From Kiritimatiellia bacterium (lineage in GTDB: Bacteria > Verrucomicrobiota > Kiritimatiellia > SLAD01), in NCBI GenBank assembly GCA_007126515.1, contig SLBD01000045.1, positions 1 to 39,082 on the forward strand: 39,082 nucleotides of DNA, in the 5' to 3' direction. The position numbers were made by a program, and so were the translations under genes. The notes under the pieces are model-generated. The model was not told the origin of the DNA, did not search any database, and saw nothing but the letters and a program-made list of their open reading frames with translations. Of this stretch, positions 1-8,742 are shown piece after piece. The stretch's first letter is position 1, and each line of letters opens with the position of its first letter.

Positions 1-909
1 GATCCGCAGCGCCGACTCGATCCCCGCGAAGTCGTGCCGGGTGCCCGCTCGGTCATCATGGTGGCCGTGGATTATTTTGTCGAAGAGCCGCCCGCCGATT
101 TGTGGAATGATCCCTTGCGTGGCCGCGTGGCGCGATACGCCTGGGGGCCAGATTATCACGATGTTCTAACTCCGAAATTGCGCGAACTCGCCGATTGGCT
201 GCGGGCCGAATCGGGCGACGAGGTCGCCACGCGCGCCTACGTCGATACCGGGCCTCTACTGGAACGAACCTGGGCTGCCCAAGCAGGCTTGGGTTTTATT
301 GGTCGCAACAGCCTCTTGATCCGCCCCGGCTACGGCTCCTACTGTTTCCTTGGCGGCATCATTACCACCTTAGAGTTGCCGCCGGATCCGCCAGCCACAG
401 CAGGGGGGGCGAAGCTCGGGCAGGGGAACTGCGGCCAATGCACGCGTTGTCTACAGATCTGTCCCACGCACGCATTTCCTGCGGAGTACATCGTCGACAG
501 CACCCGTTGTATTTCGTATCTGACCATTGAATTAAAGGGCAGCATCCCCGAAGAGCTGCGACCCTTGATGCAGAATTGGATATATGGTTGTGATGCCTGC
601 CAGCAAGTCTGTCCGTGGGTGAAGCGATACTCCCAGCCTCATCCCGACCGCTTTTTGGCCTTTGATGCCGATCGATTCGCCCCCTTTCTGCCCGAGCTGG
701 TCACGATTGATCAGGAAACCTTTCGTCAACGATACCGCGGCACACCCTTGCAACGCACCAAGCGCCGCGGGGTACTGCGCAACGCCGCCGTCGCCTTAGG
801 CAATGCCCGCGACCCTGCCACGCGACCCGCCTTGCGCCAAGCCGCCACCGACCCCGAACCTCTGATCGCCGAACACGCCGAATGGGCCCTGCTCCTGATT
901 TCAGGATAA
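1..909 (+). CDS. queG: Epoxyqueuosine reductase QueG, 5'-truncated by the window edge
   Basis: Frame is open from base 1 (DPQRRLDPREVVPGARSVIMVAVDYF). Two 4Fe-4S ferredoxin-type motifs (CGQCTRCLQICPTHAF, CDACQQVCPW) and a HEAT-like C-terminus. Confidence 0.93.
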   Translation, partial: DPQRRLDPREVVPGARSVIMVAVDYFVEEPPADLWNDPLRGRVARYAWGPDYHDVLTPKLRELADWLRAESGDEVATRAYVDTGPLLERTWAAQAGLGFIGRNSLLIRPGYGSYCFLGGIITTLELPPDPPATAGGAKLGQGNCGQCTRCLQICPTHAFPAEYIVDSTRCISYLTIELKGSIPEELRPLMQNWIYGCDACQQVCPWVKRYSQPHPDRFLAFDADRFAPFLPELVTIDQETFRQRYRGTPLQRTKRRGVLRNAAVALGNARDPATRPALRQAATDPEPLIAEHAEWALLLISG

Positions 910-1164
910 AGCGAGTGATATTGAGTGGTAGTGCGCCCGCCGCGCCCACACCATTGTTTTCTGCGTATCTGGGTCGTGAGCTTCGTCGACAAAGGTTTCG
1001 GCCCATGAAAATCCCGCTACGTTATTAACTGGATGTGATTGAGTTGCAGCGGTAACATTGGTTCAGTGAATGACCACAAGAAAAACGGCTCAATTACTTG
1101 GGCATATTGAATGCAGCTGATTTGATAATGCAACTTATGTACCTTCTCATTATGGAGGTGGCCA

Positions 1165-1431
1165 ATGACTGCAACCAACTACATTAAGCCCTACGCAATC
1201 TTACTCATTTCAGCCTTCGTTATCTACATCCTGCTGACCATTGCCTATGGAATGATTATGATGCACTATCCGATACCTCCCAATCCAGATATCGACGCTA
1301 TTAACAGGGCTTATACTATCAGCGCGCTTGTTTTTGCCGCGATGGGCATCTATGTACTCTATTACGTGTTCAAGGTGGTTATACAAATTTGGATTGAAGA
1401 CAACTCTTCACGAGGGGCTTCTTTTTCCTGA
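1165..1431 (+). CDS. Small membrane protein, 88 aa, two predicted TM segments, unknown function
   Basis: Strong Shine-Dalgarno (ggaggtgg) before ATG at 1165. Two hydrophobic segments. Confidence 0.6.
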   Translation: MTATNYIKPYAILLISAFVIYILLTIAYGMIMMHYPIPPNPDIDAINRAYTISALVFAAMGIYVLYYVFKVVIQIWIEDNSSRGASFS

Positions 1432-1491
1432 AGAAAGAAAATGGGCGACCGTTTTTGATCGCACATTTCCACTAGCAAAACCCGTTACGCG

Positions 1492-1986
1492 TTATTCACC
1501 GGGAAAAATAACGGCGTCGATGACATGAATGACCCCGTTACTGGCCTCGATGTCGGTCGCGATAACTGATGCATTATCGACCATCACACCTTCATCGCTC
1601 ACACTGATCGTGATTGATTGTCCCTGCACAGTTTCAGCGGAAGATAGCTCAACCACATCGGCGGCCATCACTTTACCTGCGATCACATGATAGGTGAGAA
1701 TAGCTTGTAGCATTGCTTTGTTCTCGGGCATAAGGAGCGTCTCTACGGTTCCCGCCGGCAACTGGCTAAACGCTTCGTCAGTCGGCGCAAAAACCGTGAA
1801 GGGTCCCTCACCACGCAATACATCGACTAAATCGGCGGCTTGTACGGCGGCTACTAAAGTAGTAAACGACTCCGCCGCAATCGCGACATCTACAATGTCT
1901 TTCTGAGCTTCGTCTGACTGGTCATACCCGAAGGCGGTACTATTGGTAATGGCTGCAATGGCAAGGATGGTCATGAACTTTTTCAT
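1492..1986 (-). CDS. Secreted fasciclin (FAS1) domain protein
   Basis: N-terminal signal peptide ([20 protein letters not shown]), then FAS1 motifs ([56 protein letters not shown]). Confidence 0.93.
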   Translation of the reverse strand: MKKFMTILAIAAITNSTAFGYDQSDEAQKDIVDVAIAAESFTTLVAAVQAADLVDVLRGEGPFTVFAPTDEAFSQLPAGTVETLLMPENKAMLQAILTYHVIAGKVMAADVVELSSAETVQGQSITISVSDEGVMVDNASVIATDIEASNGVIHVIDAVIFPGE

Positions 1987-2236
1987 ATGTTTTCTCCGTA
2001 GTTATGTTGATGTTTATTGTGTGCGCACATTGAGGAGTAGGAATAAACAAGCGATTCCTGACTACAAATCTGAAAAAAGCCGAAGCGGTCGCGTCGGGAA
2101 TGCGCCAGCTCCGGTCGATCTGAGAGGAGCCGGGGTCGGACCACAGGTTCCTCAAGATTATCAACGACTTACGACAGCGGAAAGGCACAATTTGGGGGCT
2201 TAGAGGCGTTTTTTGCGAGCGGGGGAAGGGGGCAGT

Positions 2237-2279
2237 CCTTGCAAACTTGCAAAAGCATGTGTTCTGCAACTGTGCAAGG
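2237..2279. repeat. Imperfect inverted repeat, 15-bp arms, 13-nt centre
   Basis: Left arm CCTTGCAAACTTGCA (2237-2251), right arm TGCAACTGTGCAAGG (2265-2279). 13 of 15 positions complementary. Confidence 0.6.
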
Positions 2280-2294
2280 CCCCCTTCTTATTCG

Positions 2295-2316
2295 ATAATA
2301 GCTTATAGGCTATTAT
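2295..2316. repeat. Perfect 8-bp inverted repeat, 6-nt loop, followed by a T-rich stretch
   Basis: ATAATAGC-ttatag-GCTATTAT, then TTGTTTTG. Confidence 0.55.
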
Positions 2317-2358
2317 TTGTTTTGCCTTGTGTGGCCGATTGCCTTGTTCTGTGCCGGT

Positions 2359-2497
2359 TTCCACTCAATGGAAGAAAAAATTGTGGGTTTTCCATTCAAT
2401 GGAAACTTTTTCACCGTTTTTTCCACTCAATGGAAAATATTTGTGCCGTTTTTCCATTCAATGGAAACTTTTTGGCGTGATTTTCCATTCAATGGAA
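2359..2497. repeat. Array of five 15-bp palindromes TTCCA(C/T)TCAATGGAA at exact 31-bp spacing
   Basis: Units at 2359-2373, 2390-2404, 2421-2435, 2452-2466, 2483-2497. All start-to-start distances are 31 bp, so all four spacers are 16 bp. Confidence 0.97.
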
Positions 2498-2682
2498 AGG
2501 GCTCGGCGCGGACAGAGGTGAGGGGCTGTTGTAATCGGAAAGGGGGGGGCAGGTTCCGCAGGGGTGCCCCATTATGTCTTGCGATTCAAAGTCACTGCCT
2601 GATACCGTCCGCTGTGCTGTGGTGGTACGGGATGAAAGAGGTCTGTTGTTTCACCCATCATAGAAGTGAAGACGTTGAGCCG

Positions 2683-5175
2683 ATGAAAATTAAAAGAGAA
2701 TATACGTGGGTCTGGGCAGGGTTTATCCTGCTGGCGTTGCTGGTGTTTCGGGAGGTGTTGCTGCCGGGCAATGCGCTGTTTACGACCGATGATAATCTGG
2801 GTGATCTGATGGCCCGTAAACAACAGTTGCCCTGGGGCTGGTGGCGGGGATGGAACGATAGCGCCTTGCTGGGGTTCGCATCCCCCTTATTCCTGAATGG
2901 TACCAATCTATTGCTTTGGCTGTTCCCTGCAACGACGTTCAACAACTGGATCAATGCGTTTGATCTGGTGGTTGGTTCGGGCTTTCTTTTTCTGTTCTTG
3001 CGCCGTCGCGGTTTGAACGGCTGGGCTGCAGGGTTGGGTTCGTTGGCGGCCTATTGGCTGGCGAGTAATTTTACGCTTACCTATGCTGGACACATTGGTA
3101 AGTTCGGCGTGCTGCTCTGGGTGCCGATCTATTTGTGTCTGGTGGATGAGGCCGCGAAGCGGCGGTCGCTTGCGTGGAGCCTACTGGCGGGCGCGGCGCT
3201 GGGCGCCATGTTTTTGGAGCAGGCGGACGTGGCCTTCTTTTTTGCGTTGGCTCTGGGGCCCTATGCGCTATTGGCGTGGTTCCGAAATCAGGGTCGTGAT
3301 TGGCTGGGTGGCGTGAAATGGATTGCGCCCTTGTTGGTGATGACGTTGATGATTTCTGCGCATCCGTTGCTGAGTGGGTATCAGACTGCGGTTGAAGATG
3401 TGGCGGCCGTGCAATCGGAGGACACGCAAGCGCAATGGGAATTCATTACTCAATGGAGTTGGCCGCCCGGAGAGACCTTAGACTTTATTGCTCCCGGTTA
3501 TTTTGGCTGGCGCAGTAATGATCCAACCGGATTCTACGTGGGCAAGATGGGGAGATCCGCTGGTTGGGAGGAGGCGGGGCAGGGCTTTGCTAATTTTAAA
3601 TTGGAAAATCAATATCTGGGCGCAATCCCGTTAACCTTTGCCTTGTTGGCCGCCTTCTTGGCTGTGCGCTTTCGAGTGGATGCGAAGGCCCGGCTGGATG
3701 TCTGGTTTTGGACGATTGTGATGGCGCTGGCGCTCGTGTTGTCGTTTGGTAAGTATTTCCCTCTCTATCGCCTTTTCTATCAGCTACCGATTGTCTCATC
3801 GATTCGGAATCCGAACAAATTCCTGCAGCTGTTTCAATTGGCGTTGGGGATTTGTGCGGCCTATGGATTCCAGTTCTATTGGGACAAAGCCAAAGCGACC
3901 GGTCAACGGTCTTTGACGGTTGCTGGAGCCTTGCCCGTATTGGCGCCTGTGGCGGTGGTGGGATTGGGACTGCTGCTATGGGGCATTGGAACGCTGTCTG
4001 CGCGCGAGACACTGATCCACTATTTCCTCGATACGTGGGGACCGCTGACTGCGCAAATGGGGTGGAACCACGAGTGGGCGGTGGCGCTGGCCGACAATCG
4101 CATCTGGTCGCTCCTCCACGGGGGAATTATGGCCTTAATGGCCGCACTCTTCCTCTATGTATTGGCCACACAAGATCGGTGGTCACCCCGCCTCTCGCAT
4201 TCCGCTGCCGCGGTTCTGCTGGGGCTGGTGGTGTTTGATGTCTTCTTCTTGGCTCGCCATTATGTGACAACCTTCCAGCCGGGCTCGATGCGGGATAACG
4301 AAGTGATTCGGATCCTGCAGTCGGCTCCAGATCAGCGGGTGGCGCTGACAACGCGGGCTGGATTCTACAATGAATGGCTGTCGATACAATTTCCATACCA
4401 CGGAGTGGCCTCGATTGAGGTGGCGCAAATGCCGCGTATGCCGCAGCGATACCAGACCTATTTGCAACGGGTGGGCGGACATAGCGTGCGGCATTGGCAG
4501 TTGGGCGCTGTGCAATATGTGCTGGGCCCCGCGCAAGTCTGGGCGGAAATCTCGAATCACCCGGAATTCCGCCGCCGCTTCAATTTGGTCTACGCATATA
4601 ATGTGGAGCGGGGAACAGGGCGAGTGCTGCCTGCGACTGAGGATCGGCCGGGCGAGCATGTGGTGATTGAACATACGGGGCCGCGCCAGCGCTATGCCTT
4701 GGTGCCACGATGGCGCGAAGTTGGAGATGAGGAGGCCTTGACGCGACTGGTTGCGGCTGATTTTGAACCGCTTCGCGAGGTGTTGATTGCCTCGGGCCAG
4801 GATCTGTCTGCCTTGCCGGAGTTGTCGGGCACGGAGAATGGCGGGCGTGTGGATCGGCGGGAGCGTCGCCCCGGATATGTGCGATTGCGCGTGGCTGCGG
4901 AGCAACCATCGATTCTGCGGATGGCTGACAAATTTGATCCGCATTGGCAGGCGGAATTGAATGGTAACCCAGTGCCTCTCTGGCGGATGGACTATATTGC
5001 CAAGGGGCTGTATGTCCCCTCCGGCATGCACGAGGTGGTCCTGACGTATCGTCCTCCGCAATTCACGTTTTGGCTGCAACTCGTGGGTATGTTGTTAGCA
5101 GCTGTAGTCGGGGGGTATTTGGCCTTCAAGCGATTCCAGTGCCGGCATGCGGGCGGAGACCAGCATGTCGATTGA
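2683..5175 (+). CDS. Large multi-pass membrane protein, YfhO-like (830 aa from the ATG at 2683)
   Basis: Many TM helices, then a C-terminal soluble region with the WxAxxNGxxxPLxxxxxxxxGLYVPxGxHxVxLxYRP pattern typical of YfhO-like proteins. The ORF-track extension upstream of 2683 runs through the repeat array and is probably not coding. Confidence 0.7.
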   Translation: MKIKREYTWVWAGFILLALLVFREVLLPGNALFTTDDNLGDLMARKQQLPWGWWRGWNDSALLGFASPLFLNGTNLLLWLFPATTFNNWINAFDLVVGSGFLFLFLRRRGLNGWAAGLGSLAAYWLASNFTLTYAGHIGKFGVLLWVPIYLCLVDEAAKRRSLAWSLLAGAALGAMFLEQADVAFFFALALGPYALLAWFRNQGRDWLGGVKWIAPLLVMTLMISAHPLLSGYQTAVEDVAAVQSEDTQAQWEFITQWSWPPGETLDFIAPGYFGWRSNDPTGFYVGKMGRSAGWEEAGQGFANFKLENQYLGAIPLTFALLAAFLAVRFRVDAKARLDVWFWTIVMALALVLSFGKYFPLYRLFYQLPIVSSIRNPNKFLQLFQLALGICAAYGFQFYWDKAKATGQRSLTVAGALPVLAPVAVVGLGLLLWGIGTLSARETLIHYFLDTWGPLTAQMGWNHEWAVALADNRIWSLLHGGIMALMAALFLYVLATQDRWSPRLSHSAAAVLLGLVVFDVFFLARHYVTTFQPGSMRDNEVIRILQSAPDQRVALTTRAGFYNEWLSIQFPYHGVASIEVAQMPRMPQRYQTYLQRVGGHSVRHWQLGAVQYVLGPAQVWAEISNHPEFRRRFNLVYAYNVERGTGRVLPATEDRPGEHVVIEHTGPRQRYALVPRWREVGDEEALTRLVAADFEPLREVLIASGQDLSALPELSGTENGGRVDRRERRPGYVRLRVAAEQPSILRMADKFDPHWQAELNGNPVPLWRMDYIAKGLYVPSGMHEVVLTYRPPQFTFWLQLVGMLLAAVVGGYLAFKRFQCRHAGGDQHVD

Positions 5176-6205
5176 TGCGAATACGCAATTGCCCGAATTA
5201 AGTGTGGTGATTCCTACCGTGGGGCGGGAGACGCTGATTCCGACTGTGAAATCTCTCTTGGCTGCGGACGGGGCTGATCGCATGGAGGTGATTGTTGCCG
5301 GAGCGGTTGGGGACGGTCCAGTTGGCGCCGAGTTGAGGGAACTTTGCGCCGCTCATTCTGCAATCCGGCATTTGCCTGTGCAGTTCGAAAAAGGTGACTC
5401 GAGCGAGAAAAAGAACGCGGGTTGGCGAGCTGCGAGTGCCGATTATGTGGCGTTTTTGGACGATGATGTGGAAGTGGCATCGGATTGGCCGGTGCGGGTG
5501 TTGGAGGCGTTTGCGCAGCCGGGCACGACCTACATCAGCGGTCCGGGTTTGGTCCCGCCCCGCGTTGATTTATTCGCCAGGCTGGCTGGAATTGTTTTGG
5601 CTTCTCCGGCCACGGGGTATGTTGCGTGGCGGTATCGACATGGGGCATCCGCATTGGTCCCGGTAAAGTGGTCGAAGATCATTGGCTGCAATATGGCTTT
5701 TCGGAGGTTGCTCTTGGAGGAAATGAATGGGTTCGATCCTGGTTTCTGGCCTGGCGAGGAAATGATTGCGGCGTACCAAGCAGAACAGCGGGGGCACCAA
5801 CTGAAATTCTATTCGCCCGCCTGGGTCTACCATTATCCGCGGCAGTCACTCGTCCGCTTTTGCCGCCAGATTATTGGATATGGTTCGACCCGAATTCGCC
5901 TCTTGCGGGCGGGCGTTGAATTTGAGCCGACCACGTTGATTCCAGCGGCAGGCGTATTCGCTTTGGTGATGGGCCTGATCGGCGCTTGTTTTTCCCGCGT
6001 GCTCGCCGTTGGCTTGCTGGGGGCTATGGCGTTGTACGCGCTGGCGGCTTTGGGCATTGGCATCTGGATGGCGCTGGAATCACGTCAGAGCCGCGATCTG
6101 TTGTGTGCGCTCCTTGTCCCCGTTGTGCATGTTTGCTATGGGATTGCTGGTTGGTGGGAGATCATCCGCCCCAATCATGATTTCAGCATTAGCCGTCGAG
6201 AGTAG
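5165..6205 (+). CDS. Family 2 glycosyltransferase
   Basis: LSVVIPTVGRETLIPTVKSLL, VAFLDDDVEV (DDD metal site), GCNMAFRR, C-terminal TM helices. Start could be 5147 or 5165. Confidence 0.88.
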   Translation: MSIDANTQLPELSVVIPTVGRETLIPTVKSLLAADGADRMEVIVAGAVGDGPVGAELRELCAAHSAIRHLPVQFEKGDSSEKKNAGWRAASADYVAFLDDDVEVASDWPVRVLEAFAQPGTTYISGPGLVPPRVDLFARLAGIVLASPATGYVAWRYRHGASALVPVKWSKIIGCNMAFRRLLLEEMNGFDPGFWPGEEMIAAYQAEQRGHQLKFYSPAWVYHYPRQSLVRFCRQIIGYGSTRIRLLRAGVEFEPTTLIPAAGVFALVMGLIGACFSRVLAVGLLGAMALYALAALGIGIWMALESRQSRDLLCALLVPVVHVCYGIAGWWEIIRPNHDFSISRRE

Positions 6206-6220
6206 AGCCTATGCCATCAC

Positions 6221-6853
6221 ATGAATCCGTTGCTCATCATATTTGGAAGTTCCTTTGTCGTTGGTTTGTCGGGGGCCTTGATGCCGGGGCCGGTGTTGAC
6301 AGCGACGATTGGGGAAGTGATGAAACGCGGCTTCATTGCGGGGCCGTTGATTGTCTTGGGGCACGGCTTATTGGAATGCTTTGTACTGCTATTGTTCGTG
6401 ACCGGAGCAGGAGATTGGCTGCTGTGGCCCACGGTTCGCGTGGGGGTGGCATGGCTGGGCGGCACTCTTTTGGTGTTGATGGGGGGGCAGATGATATGGA
6501 CAGCGGCCGCTGCTGCCCGGCAAGCATTGGCTAGCTCATCACAGACCTCCATCCCCATACATGGGCCTGTGCTTGCTGGTATCACGACGACGCTCTCAAA
6601 TCCGTATTTCTACATTTGGTGGGGGACAATCGGTCTGGGGTACGCGGCCTGGTCTCTGGAGTATGGGCGAGTGGGCTTGGTGGTGTTCTATGGCGGCCAT
6701 ATCTTGTCCGATCTGGCGTGGTATTCGCTGGTGGCATTGGCGACCGCATCGGGCAGACGCGTCTGTTCCCCTCGTGTCTATCGCTTCGTGTTGCGAACGT
6801 GTGGGGCGGTGCTGGTTTTGATTGGTTGGCTGTTTGTGCGGTCTGCGGGGTGA
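6221..6853 (+). CDS. LysE-family translocator
   Basis: GxxMPGPVLTATIGEVMKRGFIAGPLIVLGHGLLE, SNPYFYIWW and six TM helices. Confidence 0.85.
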   Translation: MNPLLIIFGSSFVVGLSGALMPGPVLTATIGEVMKRGFIAGPLIVLGHGLLECFVLLLFVTGAGDWLLWPTVRVGVAWLGGTLLVLMGGQMIWTAAAAARQALASSSQTSIPIHGPVLAGITTTLSNPYFYIWWGTIGLGYAAWSLEYGRVGLVVFYGGHILSDLAWYSLVALATASGRRVCSPRVYRFVLRTCGAVLVLIGWLFVRSAG

Positions 6854-6880
6854 AGGGGCTAGAGCAATTAAAGTAATCCC

Positions 6881-6954
6881 GTAGCCGCCGTCGTTAGACG
6901 GTGGACGTTCTTGGCCCAGCGGATTGGCATCCACGTCCTAACGGACGCAGCTAC
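6881..6954. repeat. REP/BIME-like element: two inverted 24-nt units, each GTAG plus an 8-bp hairpin with a GTTA loop
   Basis: Plus unit 6881-6904 GTAG-CCGCCGTC-GTTA-GACGGTGG. Minus unit 6954-6931 GTAG-CTGCGTCC-GTTA-GGACGTGG. Confidence 0.75.
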
Positions 6955-6972
6955 ACTTTAATTTAAAACGCC

Positions 6973-7857
6973 CTAATGCGTTCGTTCCACGATATACCGA
7001 GCGATGGCAAGCAGCGGTGTGGTGTCACCGGGAAGTCGGTCCAACGCGTCGCATGCTTCCGCGATTATCTGTTCGGCTCGCTGTCGGGCGGAGTCAAGGC
7101 CGTGTAAAGATACATAGGTCAGCTTGTTGTTTTTCCGATCGCTGCCTACCGGTTTGCCGATGGTTTCGGAGTCAGACGTTTCATCGAGAATGTCGTCGGT
7201 GATTTGGAAGGCGAGGCCGATATTGCAACCATACAGCGAACAGGCATCGAGCTCTTCGCTATTCGCTCGGGCGGCAATGGCACCCATGCGGGTGGCCGCA
7301 CGGATCAACGCCGCCGTCTTATGGAGATGAATGAAATCCAGTAAAGCTGCGTTCGGTGTTTGCATGGGAGCAGCCAAGTCCTCGTATTGTCCCGCGATGA
7401 CTCCGTGACTTCCCCCTGCTTGAGCGAGTTCCATTGAAAATTGTCCCGGTAGATAGGGAGGGGGGGCGGTACACTGAGCCAGCCATTCAAACGCCAACGT
7501 CAACAATGCATCGCCGACCAGAATGGCGTTGGCTTCCCCAAATTGGATATGAGCGGCTGGCTGGCCGCGTCGCATGTCATCATCGTCCATGGCAGGGAGG
7601 TCATCATGAACCAGCGTGGAGGAATGAAACACTTCTAACGCCAATCCCGGCATCAATGCGTCCTGACTATTCGGGTCGATGGCTCGAGCAGTAGCGAGGC
7701 AAAGAATAGGGCGGATCCGCTTGCCTTCTGAAAAGACGCAGTACCGCATAGCTTGGTGCAACACAGACGGACGCTCCGTGTCGGTTGGCATGTGCTCGTC
7801 CAAGGCACTTTCAACCACTCGCCGCTGCTCTGCCAGATATGCTTTCAAATCAAACAT
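6973..7857 (-). CDS. ispA: Polyprenyl synthetase (farnesyl/geranylgeranyl diphosphate synthase type)
   Basis: GKRIRPIL, LVHDDLPAMDDDDMRRG (first Asp-rich motif), QITDDILD (second Asp-rich motif). Confidence 0.92.
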   Translation of the reverse strand: MFDLKAYLAEQRRVVESALDEHMPTDTERPSVLHQAMRYCVFSEGKRIRPILCLATARAIDPNSQDALMPGLALEVFHSSTLVHDDLPAMDDDDMRRGQPAAHIQFGEANAILVGDALLTLAFEWLAQCTAPPPYLPGQFSMELAQAGGSHGVIAGQYEDLAAPMQTPNAALLDFIHLHKTAALIRAATRMGAIAARANSEELDACSLYGCNIGLAFQITDDILDETSDSETIGKPVGSDRKNNKLTYVSLHGLDSARQRAEQIIAEACDALDRLPGDTTPLLAIARYIVERTH

Positions 7858-7957
7858 AGCCGCAGAATAAGAGAGAATGGCATCCGTAGCAAGATTGGAC
7901 AGGCGCATTTTGGGATGCCCATCAGGTGCCTCAGATATCCGTTCAATGATATGCTTT

Positions 7958-7975
7958 TATGCGCATATGCGCATA
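7958..7975. promoter_or_regulatory. 18-bp perfect palindrome in the divergent ispA/ABC-exporter intergenic region; candidate operator
   Basis: TATGCGCATATGCGCATA is identical to its reverse complement. Confidence 0.45.
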
Positions 7976-8040
7976 CATGAATCAAACTCTGTGGGCTTAC
8001 TGGACAGGCAGGCTCGGTGCCGTTATCTTGAGCGCATCTG

Positions 8041-8742
8041 ATGAGTTCAAAACCGTCACCTGTGATCCATTTAGAAGATGTCCATCGTACCTACGTGATG
8101 GGCAGGGAGTCTGTGCATGCGCTCGCCGGAGTGACGTTGTCATTCTTCGCCGGTGATTTTTGGGCGATTATGGGGGCCAGTGGATCGGGTAAGAGCACGC
8201 TGTTAAATCTCTTGGGTTGTCTGGATCGACCGTCCTCGGGGCAGTATCTGTTTGAAGACGAGGATGTGGGGAGCAAAGATGATGATGGTTTGAGCGAATT
8301 GCGTCTGCGCCGGATCGGATTTATTTTCCAGAGTTTCCATCTCATTCCTCAATTGTCGGTACGGGAAAATATTGAGCTGCCGTTGTACTATCAAGGTCTG
8401 CCCGCCCAGGAAAGTGCCCGCCAAGCGGAGGCATTGGCGGAACGGGTTGGGTTGCAGGATCGATTGTCTCATCGCCCCACGGAGCTGTCGGGAGGACAGC
8501 AACAACGAGTGGCGATTGCCCGTGCCTTGGCCAATCAGCCGCGTGTCTTGTTGGCCGATGAGCCAACTGGAAATCTGGATAGTCAGACCAGCGCCCAAAT
8601 CATGGAATTTCTGGCTGAACTCAATCAGCAAGGGGTGACTATTGTGATGGTGACCCATGAGGACGATATCGCCGAATATGCGCATGCTCGCTTGCATATG
8701 CGAGATGGTTTGGTTGATCGCTTGGAGCAAGGTCATGCGTAG
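8041..8742 (+). CDS. ABC transporter ATP-binding protein, MacB/LolD type
   Basis: Walker A GASGSGKST, signature LSGGQQQRVAIARAL, Walker B VLLADEPTGNLD. Confidence 0.95.
   Translation: MSSKPSPVIHLEDVHRTYVMGRESVHALAGVTLSFFAGDFWAIMGASGSGKSTLLNLLGCLDRPSSGQYLFEDEDVGSKDDDGLSELRLRRIGFIFQSFHLIPQLSVRENIELPLYYQGLPAQESARQAEALAERVGLQDRLSHRPTELSGGQQQRVAIARALANQPRVLLADEPTGNLDSQTSAQIMEFLAELNQQGVTIVMVTHEDDIAEYAHARLHMRDGLVDRLEQGHA

Noticed and set aside
2020-2029. TGTGCGCACA palindrome upstream of the fasciclin gene
   Set aside because: Only 10 bp, with no flanking symmetry; expected by chance in a window this size.
2359-2497. CRISPR array
   Set aside because: Repeats are only 15 bp and palindromic, spacers are 16 bp and AT-rich, and no cas genes are present.
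2541-2549. G8 tract between the array and the membrane-protein gene as a phase-variable promoter spacer
   Set aside because: G7-G8 tracts are frequent in this window and no flanking promoter elements were identified.
2317-2682. N-terminal extension of the 952-aa ORF and ORFs 2247-2480 and 2327-2521 across the repeat array
   Set aside because: They translate the palindrome array (HSMEN/PFNGN/STQWK pattern) in rotating frames. A plausible start (MKIKREYTWVWAG) with the first TM lies at 2683.
4183-5079. 298-aa minus-strand ORF opposite the YfhO-like gene
   Set aside because: Antisense shadow ORF with His/Arg/Pro-rich low-information translation.
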